Counted from the first letter of the stretch, positions 15,534 through 25,457 are shown. The stretch: 29,709 nucleotides of DNA from JACVRW01 sp036519295 (GCA_036519295.1 DATDLN010000096.1:1-29709), one strand, 5' to 3'. The notes: generated by a model not told the origin, from the sequence alone. A program made the numbers and translations.

Positions 15534-16399
15534 GGCTGCTCGTCACGGGCGCGACCGGCTTCCTCGGCTCGCGAGTGACCGTCCTGCTCCGCGAGCGGGG
15601 TCACGACGTCGTAGCCCTCACCCGACCCGGCGGCCGGCGACGGTCGTCGTTCGATGAGGTCCGTCCGCTGCTCGTCGACGCCGGCGATACCTCAATCCGT
15701 GCGCTCATCGAAGGCCGCGCTGCGGTCCTTCACTTCGGCGGCGTCCCCGACCCCGAGAGGGCACGCCGCGACCCGGCCCGCGCGGTGCGGGAGAATGCGG
15801 GGACCACTCTGAACCTGCTGGAAGGCTGCGTCGAGCACGGCGCCGGGCTCATCTATCCGTCCTCCGTGCGAGCGGCCCAGGACCCGCCGCCCGATGCATA
15901 TGCCATGTCGAAGCGGCTGGGCGAAGTGGCCTGCCGCTTGCACCCGGCGCCGGCGACGATTCTGCGACTGACCTCGGTCTTCGGTCCCGGCCAGCTCGCT
16001 TCCGAGGGTGCGACCGGCGCGATCTCGGCGTTCGCGGCGCGCGCCCTCGCCGGCGAACCCATCGTCATCCCCGGCAACGCGATGCGCACCCGCGACTTCG
16101 TCTTCGTGGATGACGTCGCGATCGCCATCGAGTCCCTCGTCCAAGACTCACGCTGGGACGAGACGCTCACGGTGGCGAGCGGCATCGCGACCCCGCTGCT
16201 GGAGGCGGCGAGGCTGGTGCGGGACGCGTCGCGCTCGACCTCGCCGATCGAGACCCCAGGAGGGGTCCTGCCGCCCGGGGAGAACGAGGGCTACGAGACC
16301 GGCTCCTCATTACTGTTCGAGACCCGACCGCTGGCCTTGTCGGTCAAGCTCTATGTCGACTGGCTCCGAAGCCATTCCACTGCTCAAGGCCGCACCTGA
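15530..16399 (+). CDS. NAD-dependent epimerase/dehydratase family protein (extended SDR)
   Basis: A 289-residue extended SDR with a complete active site: the nucleotide-binding loop GATGFLG (7-13), Ser111-Ser112 in YPSSVRA, and Tyr124/Lys128 in YAMSK. Regions RLTSVFGPGQ and RDFVFVDDVA are typical of UDP-sugar 4-epimerases and 4,6-dehydratases. It starts at a TTG that overlaps the previous TGA by 3 nt, and its 3' end overlaps the next gene by 47 bp, so the cassette is tightly coupled. The product is probably a modified UDP-sugar for an envelope glycan; stereochemistry cannot be inferred. Confidence 0.82.
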   Translation: MRLLVTGATGFLGSRVTVLLRERGHDVVALTRPGGRRRSSFDEVRPLLVDAGDTSIRALIEGRAAVLHFGGVPDPERARRDPARAVRENAGTTLNLLEGCVEHGAGLIYPSSVRAAQDPPPDAYAMSKRLGEVACRLHPAPATILRLTSVFGPGQLASEGATGAISAFAARALAGEPIVIPGNAMRTRDFVFVDDVAIAIESLVQDSRWDETLTVASGIATPLLEAARLVRDASRSTSPIETPGGVLPPGENEGYETGSSLLFETRPLALSVKLYVDWLRSHSTAQGRT

Positions 16400-18377
16400 G
16401 CCCGGTCAGCTGGCGGATCGCCTCCGGGGAGGCCGTTGGCGAGGGCTCGAGCTCTGCCTCGCGCCCCGGCACGTGGAGAGCGCTGCCGCCGTTCGCATGG
16501 CGGTCGAGACGGTGCGCGCCGCGCTCCACGAGCCCGGGTTTTCCGTCACCGCGGAGGCGCCGGTGGCTTGGCCGAGCGGCGCATTCGTCCGCGTCGACCG
16601 GCTGGACGACGAGGCGCGCGCCGGAATCGAGCGAAGCGCCGAATTCGCCGCCGGGATCGGCTCGCCCGTGCTCACGATCCACCTCTTCGCACCCAAGGCG
16701 CCGAAAGAGTTCCGGCGCAACTGGAGCTCTGGGGGCCCGACGATCGACCAAGACGAGGTCGAGCGATTCCTTCGCTTCTACGCCGACGCCTGCACTGCCC
16801 GCGACCTGAGGCCGCTGATCGAGAACGTGCCCCCCATCCTGCGGATGCGCACGGGCGGCGTCTACCTCTCACCGATCGGCGGGCACTGGCGCGATCTGCT
16901 CGACTGGCGAGTACGCGTGCCGGAGCTCGGCTTCACGCTCGACACGTCTCACGCGGCTCTCTTCCGGTCCTTCGCGGCGGCCTACCCGACGCCATTCCAC
17001 CTAATGGGCGACGAGGGACTGGACCTCGGTCGCTACGTCGAGGAGCTGGGTCCCGAGGCGGTCGTCGCGCACGTCTCGAACGCGCAGGGCGTGCTCGGCG
17101 AGGGGCTGCCCTACCAAGTCGGCGACCTCGACCTCGACCCGGTGGTGAGGCGCCTCGCCGTGCTCGTGCCCTACATCGTGGCCGAGATCAACGAGTCCGA
17201 CCCCGACCGCTCGCCGGCGATGAAGGCGGCCTACATCGCGATCGAGCGAGCAACATCGGAGCCGGCTCCCAATCCACTTCCACGCCCGCGGCGGCGGCTC
17301 GCGGCAGAGAGCTTCGATTGGCAGACGGTGCTCGACCGCCCCGATCCGCTCCCCGCGCTGCTCGAGCTGCAGGAGCTCGTCGGTGGACGGCGGGTGCTCA
17401 TCACGGGGGGCGGGGGATCGATCGCTCGAGCGCTCGCGTCGCTCTTGTCCGGCTTCCGGCCGAGGCTGATCACCCTCCTCGACAGTCACGAGGCGTCCCT
17501 CACCGGCGACCGGCGCGCGCGCGATCCGGGAGAGCTCCGGCACATCGACCACGTGCTCTGCGATATCCGCGACTACCGACGGATGCAAGCGGAGCTCGCC
17601 CGGGCGCGTCCCGAACTCGTGTTCCACCTCGCCGCCTACAAACACGTGGATTGGGCCGAGATCTACCCCGACGAGTTCCTCGACACGAACCTGCAGGGGA
17701 GCTGGAACGTGCTCCAGGCCGCCGAGGCCGTATCGGTGGAGACGGTCGTGGTGGCCTCGACGGACAAGGCGGCGCTCGCGGCCAGCTATTACGGGCGGAC
17801 CAAGCGCTTCATGGAACAGCTCACCGCCTTCGCCGCCCATTCGACGGGCGCGCGGCGGACCGCCGTTCGGTTCGTGAACGTGCTCGGCAGCACCGGCAGC
17901 GCGTCCGAATTGTTCCTGCGCCAGGCGCGCGCGGGCGTCCCGCTGACGATCACCGACACGGGGATGCTGCGCTACTGGATCACGTTGGCGCACGCCGCCA
18001 CGAGCGCCGCGCACGGCGCGCTGCTGGCGGCGGACGGCGCGGTGCTGGCCACGCCCGCAGACCCGCCGGAGCTGACGGTGGCGGAACTGGCCGGCCGCAT
18101 CTGGCGGTGCGCCGGAAACCGGGGGGAGCCGAACGTTGATCTGCTCGGGATTCGGCGCGGTGAGACGCTGAGCGAGGTGCAGGTAGCGTCGGGCGAGGAG
18201 CTCGGCAAAGAGATCTACCCGGGGATCGTCGCGATCAGCGGCGCGGCCGTTACGAGCGCCGCCGCCTGGGTCGCCGAGCGGCTCGACAGCGGCGGCGGCC
18301 GCGAGGAGGCCCGTGAACTGTGGCGTGAAGCGATGGAGCGTCCGGAGCTGATCGTCCCGGGCCACACGCGCGGTTAG
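16353..18377 (+). CDS. Fusion of TIM-barrel sugar isomerase-like domain with CapD-like UDP-sugar dehydratase
   Basis: A 674-residue two-domain protein. Residues 1-300 are a xylose isomerase-like/AP endonuclease 2-type TIM barrel with likely metal ligands Glu157 (LIENVPP), Asp197-His200 (LDTSH), His240 (AHVSNAQG) and Glu278 (AEINES). After a Pro/Arg-rich linker (303-316), residues 340-660 form a CapD/FlaA1/WbpM-like Rossmann domain: TGGGGSIA (351-358), HLAAYKHVDWAE, ASTDKAALAASYYGRTK with Tyr480/Lys484, and RFVNVLGSTGSASELF. This half would make a 4-keto-6-deoxy or C5-epimerised UDP-N-acetylhexosamine. Both halves look intact in one unbroken frame, implying sequential steps on related sugars. 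The ATG at 16353 is the only reasonable start and overlaps the previous gene by 47 bp. It ends the cassette. Confidence 0.82.
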   Translation: MSTGSEAIPLLKAAPEPGQLADRLRGGRWRGLELCLAPRHVESAAAVRMAVETVRAALHEPGFSVTAEAPVAWPSGAFVRVDRLDDEARAGIERSAEFAAGIGSPVLTIHLFAPKAPKEFRRNWSSGGPTIDQDEVERFLRFYADACTARDLRPLIENVPPILRMRTGGVYLSPIGGHWRDLLDWRVRVPELGFTLDTSHAALFRSFAAAYPTPFHLMGDEGLDLGRYVEELGPEAVVAHVSNAQGVLGEGLPYQVGDLDLDPVVRRLAVLVPYIVAEINESDPDRSPAMKAAYIAIERATSEPAPNPLPRPRRRLAAESFDWQTVLDRPDPLPALLELQELVGGRRVLITGGGGSIARALASLLSGFRPRLITLLDSHEASLTGDRRARDPGELRHIDHVLCDIRDYRRMQAELARARPELVFHLAAYKHVDWAEIYPDEFLDTNLQGSWNVLQAAEAVSVETVVVASTDKAALAASYYGRTKRFMEQLTAFAAHSTGARRTAVRFVNVLGSTGSASELFLRQARAGVPLTITDTGMLRYWITLAHAATSAAHGALLAADGAVLATPADPPELTVAELAGRIWRCAGNRGEPNVDLLGIRRGETLSEVQVASGEELGKEIYPGIVAISGAAVTSAAAWVAERLDSGGGREEARELWREAMERPELIVPGHTRG

Positions 18378-18482
18378 AGCTGGAAGGGCCGAGGACCGCG
18401 GTTGCCCTCGCCGATCTACAGGTCGAGCCCGCGCAGGGCCGGGCGAGCGCCCGCGCCAGCCAAATGCCCTCGAGCTCGAAGA
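18378..18482. other. Convergent intergenic spacer with GC-rich hairpin
   Basis: 105 bp between the tails of the sugar cassette and glyA. A short GC hairpin (CGGGC, loop GAGC, GCCCG at 18440-18453) could help end transcription from either side, but it has no T-tract. Nothing else is recognised. Confidence 0.35.
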
Positions 18483-19772
18483 TCAGATCGCGGCGGCCTG
18501 TTCGGCCAACTGCGGATACAGCGCGTAGCGGTCCGCGAGCGCGCGGGTGCGCTCGGAGAGCTCCGACTTCTGCTCCTCCGAGAAGTCGCCGGTGAGTGTC
18601 TCTCCGATCACCCTGCCGATCTCGCGGAAGTCGTCGGCCTGGAGCCCGCGGGTGGCGAGCGCCGGCGTGCCGATCCGCAGCCCCGAGGAGACGGCCGGTG
18701 GACGCGGGTCGAACGGCACGGCGTTGCGGTTGACCGTGATACCGACCTCGGCGAGCCGGTCCTCGGCCTGCCGCCCGTCGAGCTCCGAGTCGCGCAGGTC
18801 GGCCAACACCAGATGGACGTCGGTTCCCCCCGTCAGCACGTTCACCCCCGAGGCGAGCATTTCGTCGGCGACCGCGGCGGCCCCCACGCGCGTCCGCCGC
18901 TGGCGCTCCCGGAAGAGCTCGGTCTGGGCGATCTTAAGCGCCACCGCCTTGCCCGCGATCACGTGCATCAACGGACCGCCCTGGTGGCCGGGGAACACGC
19001 GCGAATTGATCTTCTTCGCGTACTCCTCCTTGCAGAGGATCATCCCGCCGCGGGCGCCGGCGAGCGTCTTGTGCGTGGTGGTGGTGACCACGTCGCACCA
19101 GGGGACGGGGTTCGGATGCTCCTCGGCGGCAACCAGCCCCGCGAAATGGGCCATGTCGGCCACCAGCACGGCGCCCACCGAGTCGGCGATCTCGCGGAAG
19201 CGCTTGAAGTCGAGCTGGCGCGGATAGGCGGACCAGCCGGCGAGGATCAGCTTCGGCTGGGCGTCCTCCGCCAGCTGCTGGAGCTCGTCCATGTCGAGGC
19301 GCGAGTCCTCTTCGCGCACCCCGTAGGCGACGATGTCGAAGTAGAGCCCCGAGAAGTTGATCTTCATCCCGTGCGTGAGGTGGCCGCCGTGGTCGAGCTT
19401 CATGCCGAGGATGCGGTCGCCCGGCTCGAGCAGCGCCATGTAGACGGCCGAGTTCGCCTGCGCCCCCGAGTGCGGCTGCACGTTCACGTGCTCCGCGCCG
19501 AACAGCTCCTTTGCGCGGTCGATGGCCAGCTGCTCGGCGACGTCGACGTACTCGCAGCCGCCGTAGTAGCGCTTGCCCGGGTAGCCCTCGGCGTACTTGT
19601 TGGTGAGCACCGAGCCCTGGCAGTCGAGGATCGCCTGAGGGACGAAGTTCTCGGAGGCGATCATCTCGAGCGTCCGCTCCTGCCTCGCGGCCTCGTTCTT
19701 CAGCACCTCGGCGATCTCCGGGTCGACGTCGGCGACGGGCTTGGTGAAGTAGTCGGGGCTCAGTTGGGTCAT
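18483..19772 (-). CDS. glyA: Serine hydroxymethyltransferase
   Basis: A PLP enzyme of 429 residues, full length for bacterial SHMT. It interconverts serine plus tetrahydrofolate and glycine plus 5,10-methylene-tetrahydrofolate, the main source of one-carbon units. The N-terminal MIASENFVP, NKYAEGYPGKRYYGG, NVQPHSGAQAN and the PLP-lysine site VTTTTHKTLAGARGG (Lys235) are all present, as is VFPGHQGGPL. The ATG at 19772 matches the family start; upstream in-frame codons are low-complexity Arg/Ala. It lies 49 nt after the tsaC stop and probably ends the translation-related operon. glyA next to tsaC/sua5 is common in actinobacteria. Confidence 0.97.
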   Translation of the reverse strand: MTQLSPDYFTKPVADVDPEIAEVLKNEAARQERTLEMIASENFVPQAILDCQGSVLTNKYAEGYPGKRYYGGCEYVDVAEQLAIDRAKELFGAEHVNVQPHSGAQANSAVYMALLEPGDRILGMKLDHGGHLTHGMKINFSGLYFDIVAYGVREEDSRLDMDELQQLAEDAQPKLILAGWSAYPRQLDFKRFREIADSVGAVLVADMAHFAGLVAAEEHPNPVPWCDVVTTTTHKTLAGARGGMILCKEEYAKKINSRVFPGHQGGPLMHVIAGKAVALKIAQTELFRERQRRTRVGAAAVADEMLASGVNVLTGGTDVHLVLADLRDSELDGRQAEDRLAEVGITVNRNAVPFDPRPPAVSSGLRIGTPALATRGLQADDFREIGRVIGETLTGDFSEEQKSELSERTRALADRYALYPQLAEQAAAI

Positions 19773-19821
19773 CGAGAGGACCGTACCATCGCTCACGGAA
19801 GCCGCCGCGGCTCCGCCGCCT

Positions 19822-20445
19822 TCACGCCGAGCGCGCCAGCGCCTCCTCCACCTTCTCCCGCGGCACCGCGCCCTCACGGAGGATCGTGAAGGCGCCGCCG
19901 CCGTCGTAGGAGGAGAGGTCCACCACCGTCGAGGGGGTACCCGGGAGCTCACCGCCGTCGAGGATCAGGTCGACGCCCGCGCGGATCGGCCCGTCGACGT
20001 CCTCGACCCTCCGGGCGTCGGCGCCGCCCGAGCGGTTGGCGCTCGACTGGAGCACCGGCCAGCTGACCCCCGCCAGCGGAGCGAGCGGGCCCTCCAGCCG
20101 GGGCACACGCACTCCGAGTCGGCCCCCGGGATCGGGGCCCGACGCGAGCGGGAAGCGACCCGCCGGATTCGGCACCAGCAGCGTGAGCCCGCCGGGCAGC
20201 AGGCGCTCCAGCGCCGTCCTCGTGCGACCGCCCAGCTCGGGCAGCGCCGCCAGCGCCAGCTCGAGGCGGAAGAACATGACCGCGGCGGGACGGTCCGGCG
20301 AGCGGCCCTTCAGCCGGTAGAGGCGGTAGACCCCCTCCTTGGACTCGGGTTCGGTGGCCAACCCGTAGACGGTGTCTGCGGGGAAAAGCGCCACGCCGCC
20401 CACGGCGATGCAGCGCTCGAAGGTCGCGACGTCCTCCGGAGTCAC
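19822..20445 (-). CDS. tsaC: L-threonylcarbamoyladenylate synthase (TsaC/Sua5/YrdC family)
   Basis: A 207-residue YrdC-domain protein that makes threonylcarbamoyl-AMP from threonine, bicarbonate and ATP for the t6A37 modification of ANN-decoding tRNAs. Visible features are LFPADTVYGLA, the KxR segment YRLKGRSPDRP (Lys46), and SSANRSGG (Ser134-Ser135) of the nucleotide pocket. It lacks the extra C-terminal domain of long Sua5 proteins. The GTG start at 20445 overlaps the prmC stop in a GTGA arrangement, which decides the start against longer in-frame options that run Arg/Ala-rich over prmC. It is followed by glyA. Confidence 0.93.
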   Translation of the reverse strand: MTPEDVATFERCIAVGGVALFPADTVYGLATEPESKEGVYRLYRLKGRSPDRPAAVMFFRLELALAALPELGGRTRTALERLLPGGLTLLVPNPAGRFPLASGPDPGGRLGVRVPRLEGPLAPLAGVSWPVLQSSANRSGGADARRVEDVDGPIRAGVDLILDGGELPGTPSTVVDLSSYDGGGAFTILREGAVPREKVEEALARSA

Positions 20446-21232
20446 GGCGCCGTCCCGACCGTCACTCGCTCGCGCCCCGCCAGGTCGCTGCGGGTCTCGG
20501 CGCCGCGGAGCAGCGCGCGCACGGCGCCCGCCTGGACCGGCGCGTGCTCGAGCGCCAGCCGCACGCCCGGCGGCGCCTCGGCCACGAGTGAGCGGATGGC
20601 GTGGAGGCCGTCGGCGCCGGACACCAGAGCCTCGCGTGGCTCGTAGCCTCGGATCTCGGGTTGCAATCCGTCCCACTCGTCCTCGCGCACGTACGGGAGA
20701 TTCGCGATCACGAGCTCCCACTCCCCCGCCGGCAGCCCTCGCACGTGGTCCACCACCAAGCGCACTCCGAGTCGAGCCGCGTTCAGGCGCGCCAGCTCGA
20801 CCGCGGCGGGGGAGGCATCCGATGCGCTCACAGCCAAATCCGGCCGCTCGTCCAGCAGCGCCAGCGCGACCGCGCCCGACCCGGTGCCCACCTCGTGGAC
20901 GCGCGCCCCCTCCGGCAGCTCGAGGGCAACCTCGACGAGCAGCTCGGTCTCTGGGCGCGGGATGAGCGCCCGCGAGTCCACGGCCAGCTCGATGTGGCGG
21001 AACCCCTGCCGGCCGAGGATGTAGGCGACGGGCTCTCGCGCCACCCGGCGGCGGACCCGCTCGGAGATCACGCGCGCCTGGGCCCCCGCAATCGGGAGGT
21101 CCGGCTCTGAGTGCAGCACCGCGCGGTCCACGGCGAGGGCATCTGCGATCAGGAGCTCGGCGTCGAGGCGGGGCGTCTCGCAGCCGGCGGCAGCGATCGC
21201 GGCCGCGGCGGCCTCGAGCGCGTCGCGGGCCG

Positions 21233-21236
<4 letters not shown>
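20442..21236 (-). CDS. prmC: Peptide chain release factor N5-glutamine methyltransferase
   Basis: A SAM-dependent methyltransferase of 264 residues that methylates the Gln of the GGQ motif in release factors, here presumably the RF1 encoded just upstream. An N-terminal helical domain (1-85) includes REPVAYILGRQGF; the Rossmann domain has the SAM loop EVGTGSGAVAL (115-125), and the substrate motif reads NLPYV (179-183) where many homologues have NPPY. The TTG start at 21236 overlaps the prfA stop by 3 nt (TTGA), and its own stop overlaps tsaC, giving strict translational coupling. Confidence 0.95.
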
Positions 21237-22284
<1,048 letters not shown>

Positions 22285-22288
<4 letters not shown>

Positions 22289-23220
22289 ACGGCCAAGGGT
22301 ACGGCCTTGCGCCTCCCCCAGCGGGCAGCCTGCGCAAACTCGATGAGGCGCTCGAAGTAGCTCTCCACCGGCGGCGCCGGCGGGAACCTCCGTGTTGCGA
22401 AGCGAACCCGCATGTCGAAGTAGGGGAAGTACACCTCGCTGCGGCGGAGCGCGACATAGCGCCGCCGGAGAAGCGGGTGAGCGAGCCGGCGGTAGAGGAG
22501 CGGCGGCAGCACCCTTGGCGGCGCCTTCTCCAGCTGACTGGACGAGAGCTCGAGCAGTCGCCCGACGGTGCTCGCGTTCTCGCCGGCGACGAGATGGAAG
22601 GTGCCGCCGGGACCGTGTGTCGCCAGCCCATAGGCGGCGTCCGCGACGTAGTCGACGGGAACGATGTCAACCGGGGCGGATCGCCGTCCGGGGATTGCGG
22701 GGAGCCGGCCGCGGGCGAACGCCTTCAGTGGCGCGTAGAGAACGTTGAACGAGGACGTCCATCCTGTGCGCGTGTCGCCGACGACGATGCTCGGCCGCAG
22801 CACCTGCAGCGGCATCCCGCGGGCCCGCTCGCGCACGAGGGTCTCGCCCTCGAACTTGGATCGCTCATAGGAGTTGCGGAAGCGCTGCCCGACGTCGAGC
22901 TGGTCCTCGCGGAACAGCCCGCGGTGCGCGCCGGCCACGTAGGCCGTCGAGACGTAGGTGAGCCGCTCGAGTCCGTCGCCGCGCCGGGCGCACAGCTCGG
23001 CCAGCTCGACCATACGCCGGCTGCCGTCGACGTTGACGCTCCTCGAGCGCTCGAGGTCGAGGCCGAACGAGACGGACGCCGCGCAGTGAACCACGGTCGT
23101 GGCCTCCTCGGCGATCTCGTCCGCCGTGCGGCGGTCGAGGCCGAGGTCCGAACGCTCGATGTCGGCGGCGACGGCCGTCAGGCGTTCGTGATGGTAGGCG
23201 CGCCGCGGCTTCCTCGTCAT
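22285..23220 (-). CDS. SDR family NAD(P)-dependent oxidoreductase, C-terminal frame (frameshifted gene)
   Basis: An extended SDR resembling fatty acyl-CoA reductase/thioester-reductase-like proteins. This frame holds TTVVHCAASVSFGLDLE, LTYVSTAYVAG, YERSKFEGE (YxxxK, Tyr/Lys present), LRPSIVVGD and a DIVPVDYVADA region, but lacks the N-terminal Rossmann loop. That loop is found in the neighbouring frame just upstream (23195-23329). Skipping one base at about 23194 joins the two into a continuous protein of about 347 residues, so either a real frameshift inactivates the gene or the base is a sequence error. The internal ATG at 23220 is an open-frame start, not a natural N-terminus. The stop overlaps the prfA GTG by 3 nt. 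The substrate is unknown. Confidence 0.8.
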
Positions 23221-23329
23221 CGCCCGCGCGCACGAGCGCGTAGACGCGGCGATCGCCGCGCTCGAGAAAACGCGCGAGCAGCTCCGAGCCCACGAAGCCG
23301 GTTGCTCCGGTCAGGACGACCCCACCCAT
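23195..23329 (-). pseudogene. N-terminal Rossmann fragment of the frameshifted SDR gene
   Basis: The ATG at 23329 starts MGGVVLTGATGFVGSELL, a textbook nucleotide-binding beta-alpha-beta with GATGFVG (8-14), followed by ERGDRRVYALVRAGDDEEAAARL, which is typical of the family. After Leu45 this frame turns into Arg-rich nonsense, while the +1 frame continues as HHERLTAVAADIERS, as expected of the protein. A single extra base near 23194 explains this. The AAGAGG before the ATG is too close for a good ribosome-binding site. It lies 38 nt after the DUF1385 stop. Confidence 0.75.
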
Positions 23330-23367
23330 CCTCTTCGTGTTCCGCGACGGCGAGATCCGAAACGTGT

Positions 23368-24402
23368 CTACGCAACAACTTCCATGCCAACCTTCTCGTC
23401 CTTCGATGCGGCACGCGGGTTCTCCACCGCAAGAACCGCTTGAAGAGCGGCGATCGCGACCGCGAGCTGCGAGAGGTCGGGCTCGCGCGTGGTTAGGCGC
23501 TGCAGCTGAATCCCGGGCCACATGAGGATCCGGGCCCACCGCTTCGTGCGGTTCTTGCCGAACCACTTGATGAGCTCGAAGGCCAGCCCCGCAACGATCG
23601 GGATGCCGGCCACGCGCGAGATGAACAGCCAGGGCCAGTCAAGCTTTCCGAGCGGGGCGAAGACCACAATTGCGACGATCATCACGAGCAGGAGGAAGCT
23701 CGTGCCGCAGCGCGGGTGAAAGCGGGAGAACTGCTGCGCGGTCTCGGGCGTCAGCGGCTGATGCGCCTCGTAGCATGAGATCGTCTTGTGCTCGGCCCCG
23801 TGGTACTGGAAGACGCGCTGCAGATCCGGCATGCGCGAGATCAGCCACAGATATCCGAGAAAGATCGCGATCCGGACCAGCTTCTCGATCACGACGAAGA
23901 GGATCGAGCTCGGGATCTCGTCGCGGAAGATGTTGGTCAGGCCGGCGGGCAGCAGGAAGAACAACCCGATGGCGAACAGCACCGCGAACGCGATCGTGCC
24001 GGCCCACGCGCCACCGCCGATCTCCCGCTCGCCGTCCTCGGTGGGCGGCGCCTGGGCATTCGCGGAGATGCCGAGCGCCCGGAAACCGATCTTGAGCGAC
24101 TCCGCCAGCGCGACCACCCCGCGGACGACCGGCAGCCGAAGGAGACGGTGGCGCTTGGTCCAGGAGACGAGCGGCTCCGAGGTCACCTCGATCTCGCCCT
24201 TGGCGCCTTCCTTGGAGGTCGCGCCCCCCGCCGCGAGCTGCTCCTCCGAGGGCTTTCGGACCGCGACCGCCCAGGTCGAGATGCCGCGCATCATCACGCC
24301 CTCGAGCACGGCCTGGCCGCCGATGGGCGCATCGCTGGTGGCCTCGCGGAACCGTTCCGGGGCGGCGCCATTGCTGGACGGGAGAGCGCTCACCTCGCTC
24401 AT
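23368..24402 (-). CDS. DUF1385 domain membrane protein (YqhQ-like)
   Basis: A 344-residue membrane protein of the DUF1385/YqhQ family, whose function is unknown. The start of the domain is IGGQAVLEGVMMRG (27-40). About four membrane segments follow (around residues 135-160, 170-195, 245-265, 272-290). Between them are YHGAEHKTISCYE and FHPRCGTSFLL, whose conserved His, Glu and Cys residues suggest a metal site. The N-terminal 22 residues and the C-terminal 45 are less conserved. The start at 24402 is the first possible one and fits family length. DUF1385 beside rpmE and prfA is a recurring arrangement in several phyla, which suggests an envelope or ribosome-linked housekeeping role; that is inference. 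Confidence 0.88.
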   Translation of the reverse strand: MSEVSALPSSNGAAPERFREATSDAPIGGQAVLEGVMMRGISTWAVAVRKPSEEQLAAGGATSKEGAKGEIEVTSEPLVSWTKRHRLLRLPVVRGVVALAESLKIGFRALGISANAQAPPTEDGEREIGGGAWAGTIAFAVLFAIGLFFLLPAGLTNIFRDEIPSSILFVVIEKLVRIAIFLGYLWLISRMPDLQRVFQYHGAEHKTISCYEAHQPLTPETAQQFSRFHPRCGTSFLLLVMIVAIVVFAPLGKLDWPWLFISRVAGIPIVAGLAFELIKWFGKNRTKRWARILMWPGIQLQRLTTREPDLSQLAVAIAALQAVLAVENPRAASKDEKVGMEVVA

Positions 24403-24461
24403 CGTATCGGCGGTCGGGCGATGGGCTTGAGAGATCGGGCTTCAGCCGGACCGCATGGCGC

Positions 24462-25199
24462 TCACCCGCGCGGCAGTTCCGCGCACGAGATGACGTGGAC
24501 GTTGTCGTCCTCGGACGACTCCGCTATCGCGCCGTCCGGATCGGCCTGGACCTCCACAGTCCGCCTGCAGTCGGGTCCGCGGATCGTGATGAACCTGACC
24601 TCGCCGGCCGCAAGGGTGGCCACGCTCACGGTGTCCACCACGTTGCCGTCCACGATCAGCGCGATGGGCACGTCGCTCGCTTCGGCGGGACCGTCGTTGC
24701 TCACTCGTACGCTGTAGCGGACGACGCCCGGAACCGCCGCGGCCACGGCGCCGACCACACGTGCGCGCAGGTTCGGCAGCTCCACGTACTGACGGCAGGC
24801 CGCCGAGCGCCTGTGGAGCTCCTCGACCACTTCCCCCTCCGGCGAGTACCAGCGAAAGTCGACCCGCATGCGGTAGACGGCATCCTCGAGCAGGCCGCGC
24901 ACGCCCTGGCGGTAGCTGAAGGCGCTCACGCCGGCCCTCGATCGCTGCCAGCGGCCGAGGCCGGGCGCCTTCACCGGCTCGAAGCCGTCGTCGCCGGTTC
25001 GTTCGAGGAGCGTGAAGCGCAGCCCCATCCGGTCGGCATCCTCCAGGCGCTGCATGCGAGCGTAGAAGATCGCCTCGTGGTCGGTGAGGGAGCATTTGAC
25101 CGTCCTCACGGACGCGGCCGGCGCCTGTCCGGCCGCGGCCGCGGGCAGCGCCGCGAGGGCCAAGCCGATGAGCGCTGCGATCGCGAGCCGTGAGGGCAT
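24462..25199 (-). CDS. Secreted CARDB-like hypothetical protein
   Basis: A 245-residue exported protein. Residues 1-24 are a signal peptide (MPSRLAIAALIGLALAALPA, then AAAGQA). The N-terminal half begins with TVKCSLTDHEAIFYARMQRLE and has Trp/Tyr-rich strands. The C-terminal half (about 150-235) resembles a CARDB/Ig-like adhesion fold: YSVRVSNDGPAEASDVPIAL and an AESSEDDNVH ending of the kind seen in CARDB repeats. Three Cys in the mature protein (about 36, 135 and 213) plus one near 240 could form disulfides. It sits between rpmE and DUF1385 on the same strand with gaps of 51 and 59 nt, an unusual guest in a translation operon. The function is unknown. Confidence 0.75.
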   Translation of the reverse strand: MPSRLAIAALIGLALAALPAAAAGQAPAASVRTVKCSLTDHEAIFYARMQRLEDADRMGLRFTLLERTGDDGFEPVKAPGLGRWQRSRAGVSAFSYRQGVRGLLEDAVYRMRVDFRWYSPEGEVVEELHRRSAACRQYVELPNLRARVVGAVAAAVPGVVRYSVRVSNDGPAEASDVPIALIVDGNVVDTVSVATLAAGEVRFITIRGPDCRRTVEVQADPDGAIAESSEDDNVHVISCAELPRG

Positions 25200-25250
25200 G
25201 CTCCGTCAGAACATGCCGCGAGCCCGGGAGTTGCGGCGCTGTCTAGATAG

Positions 25251-25457
25251 CTAGCGGCGCGAGCGCGCGGCGCGGCGGCGGAAGCGCTCGACGCGGCCGC
25301 CGGTGTCGACCAGCTTCTGGCGGCCGGTGTAGAAGGGGTGGCAGTTCGAGCAGATCTCGACGTGGAGCTCGGGCTTCGTGGAGCGGGTCCAGAACTCGTT
25401 GCCGCAGGTGCAGCGAACGTGCGCCGGGACGTACTCGGGATGGATATCGGGCTTCAT
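25251..25457 (-). CDS. rpmE: 50S ribosomal protein L31
   Basis: A 68-residue L31 of the zinc-binding (C+) type: Cys16 and Cys18 (RCTCGN) with Cys36 and Cys39 (ICSNCHPFYTG). The start MKPDIHPEY and the TGGRVERFRRR tail are diagnostic. The ATG at 25457 follows a strong GAAGGAG ribosome-binding site. It probably leads the minus-strand operon through prfA to glyA. It is read divergently from the Lrp-like gene, with 46 bp between starts. Confidence 0.97.
   Translation of the reverse strand: MKPDIHPEYVPAHVRCTCGNEFWTRSTKPELHVEICSNCHPFYTGRQKLVDTGGRVERFRRRAARSRR

Noticed and set aside
18402..19889. Long plus-strand open frame opposite glyA
   Set aside because: Mirror of the glyA reading frame; no recognisable protein, while glyA is complete.
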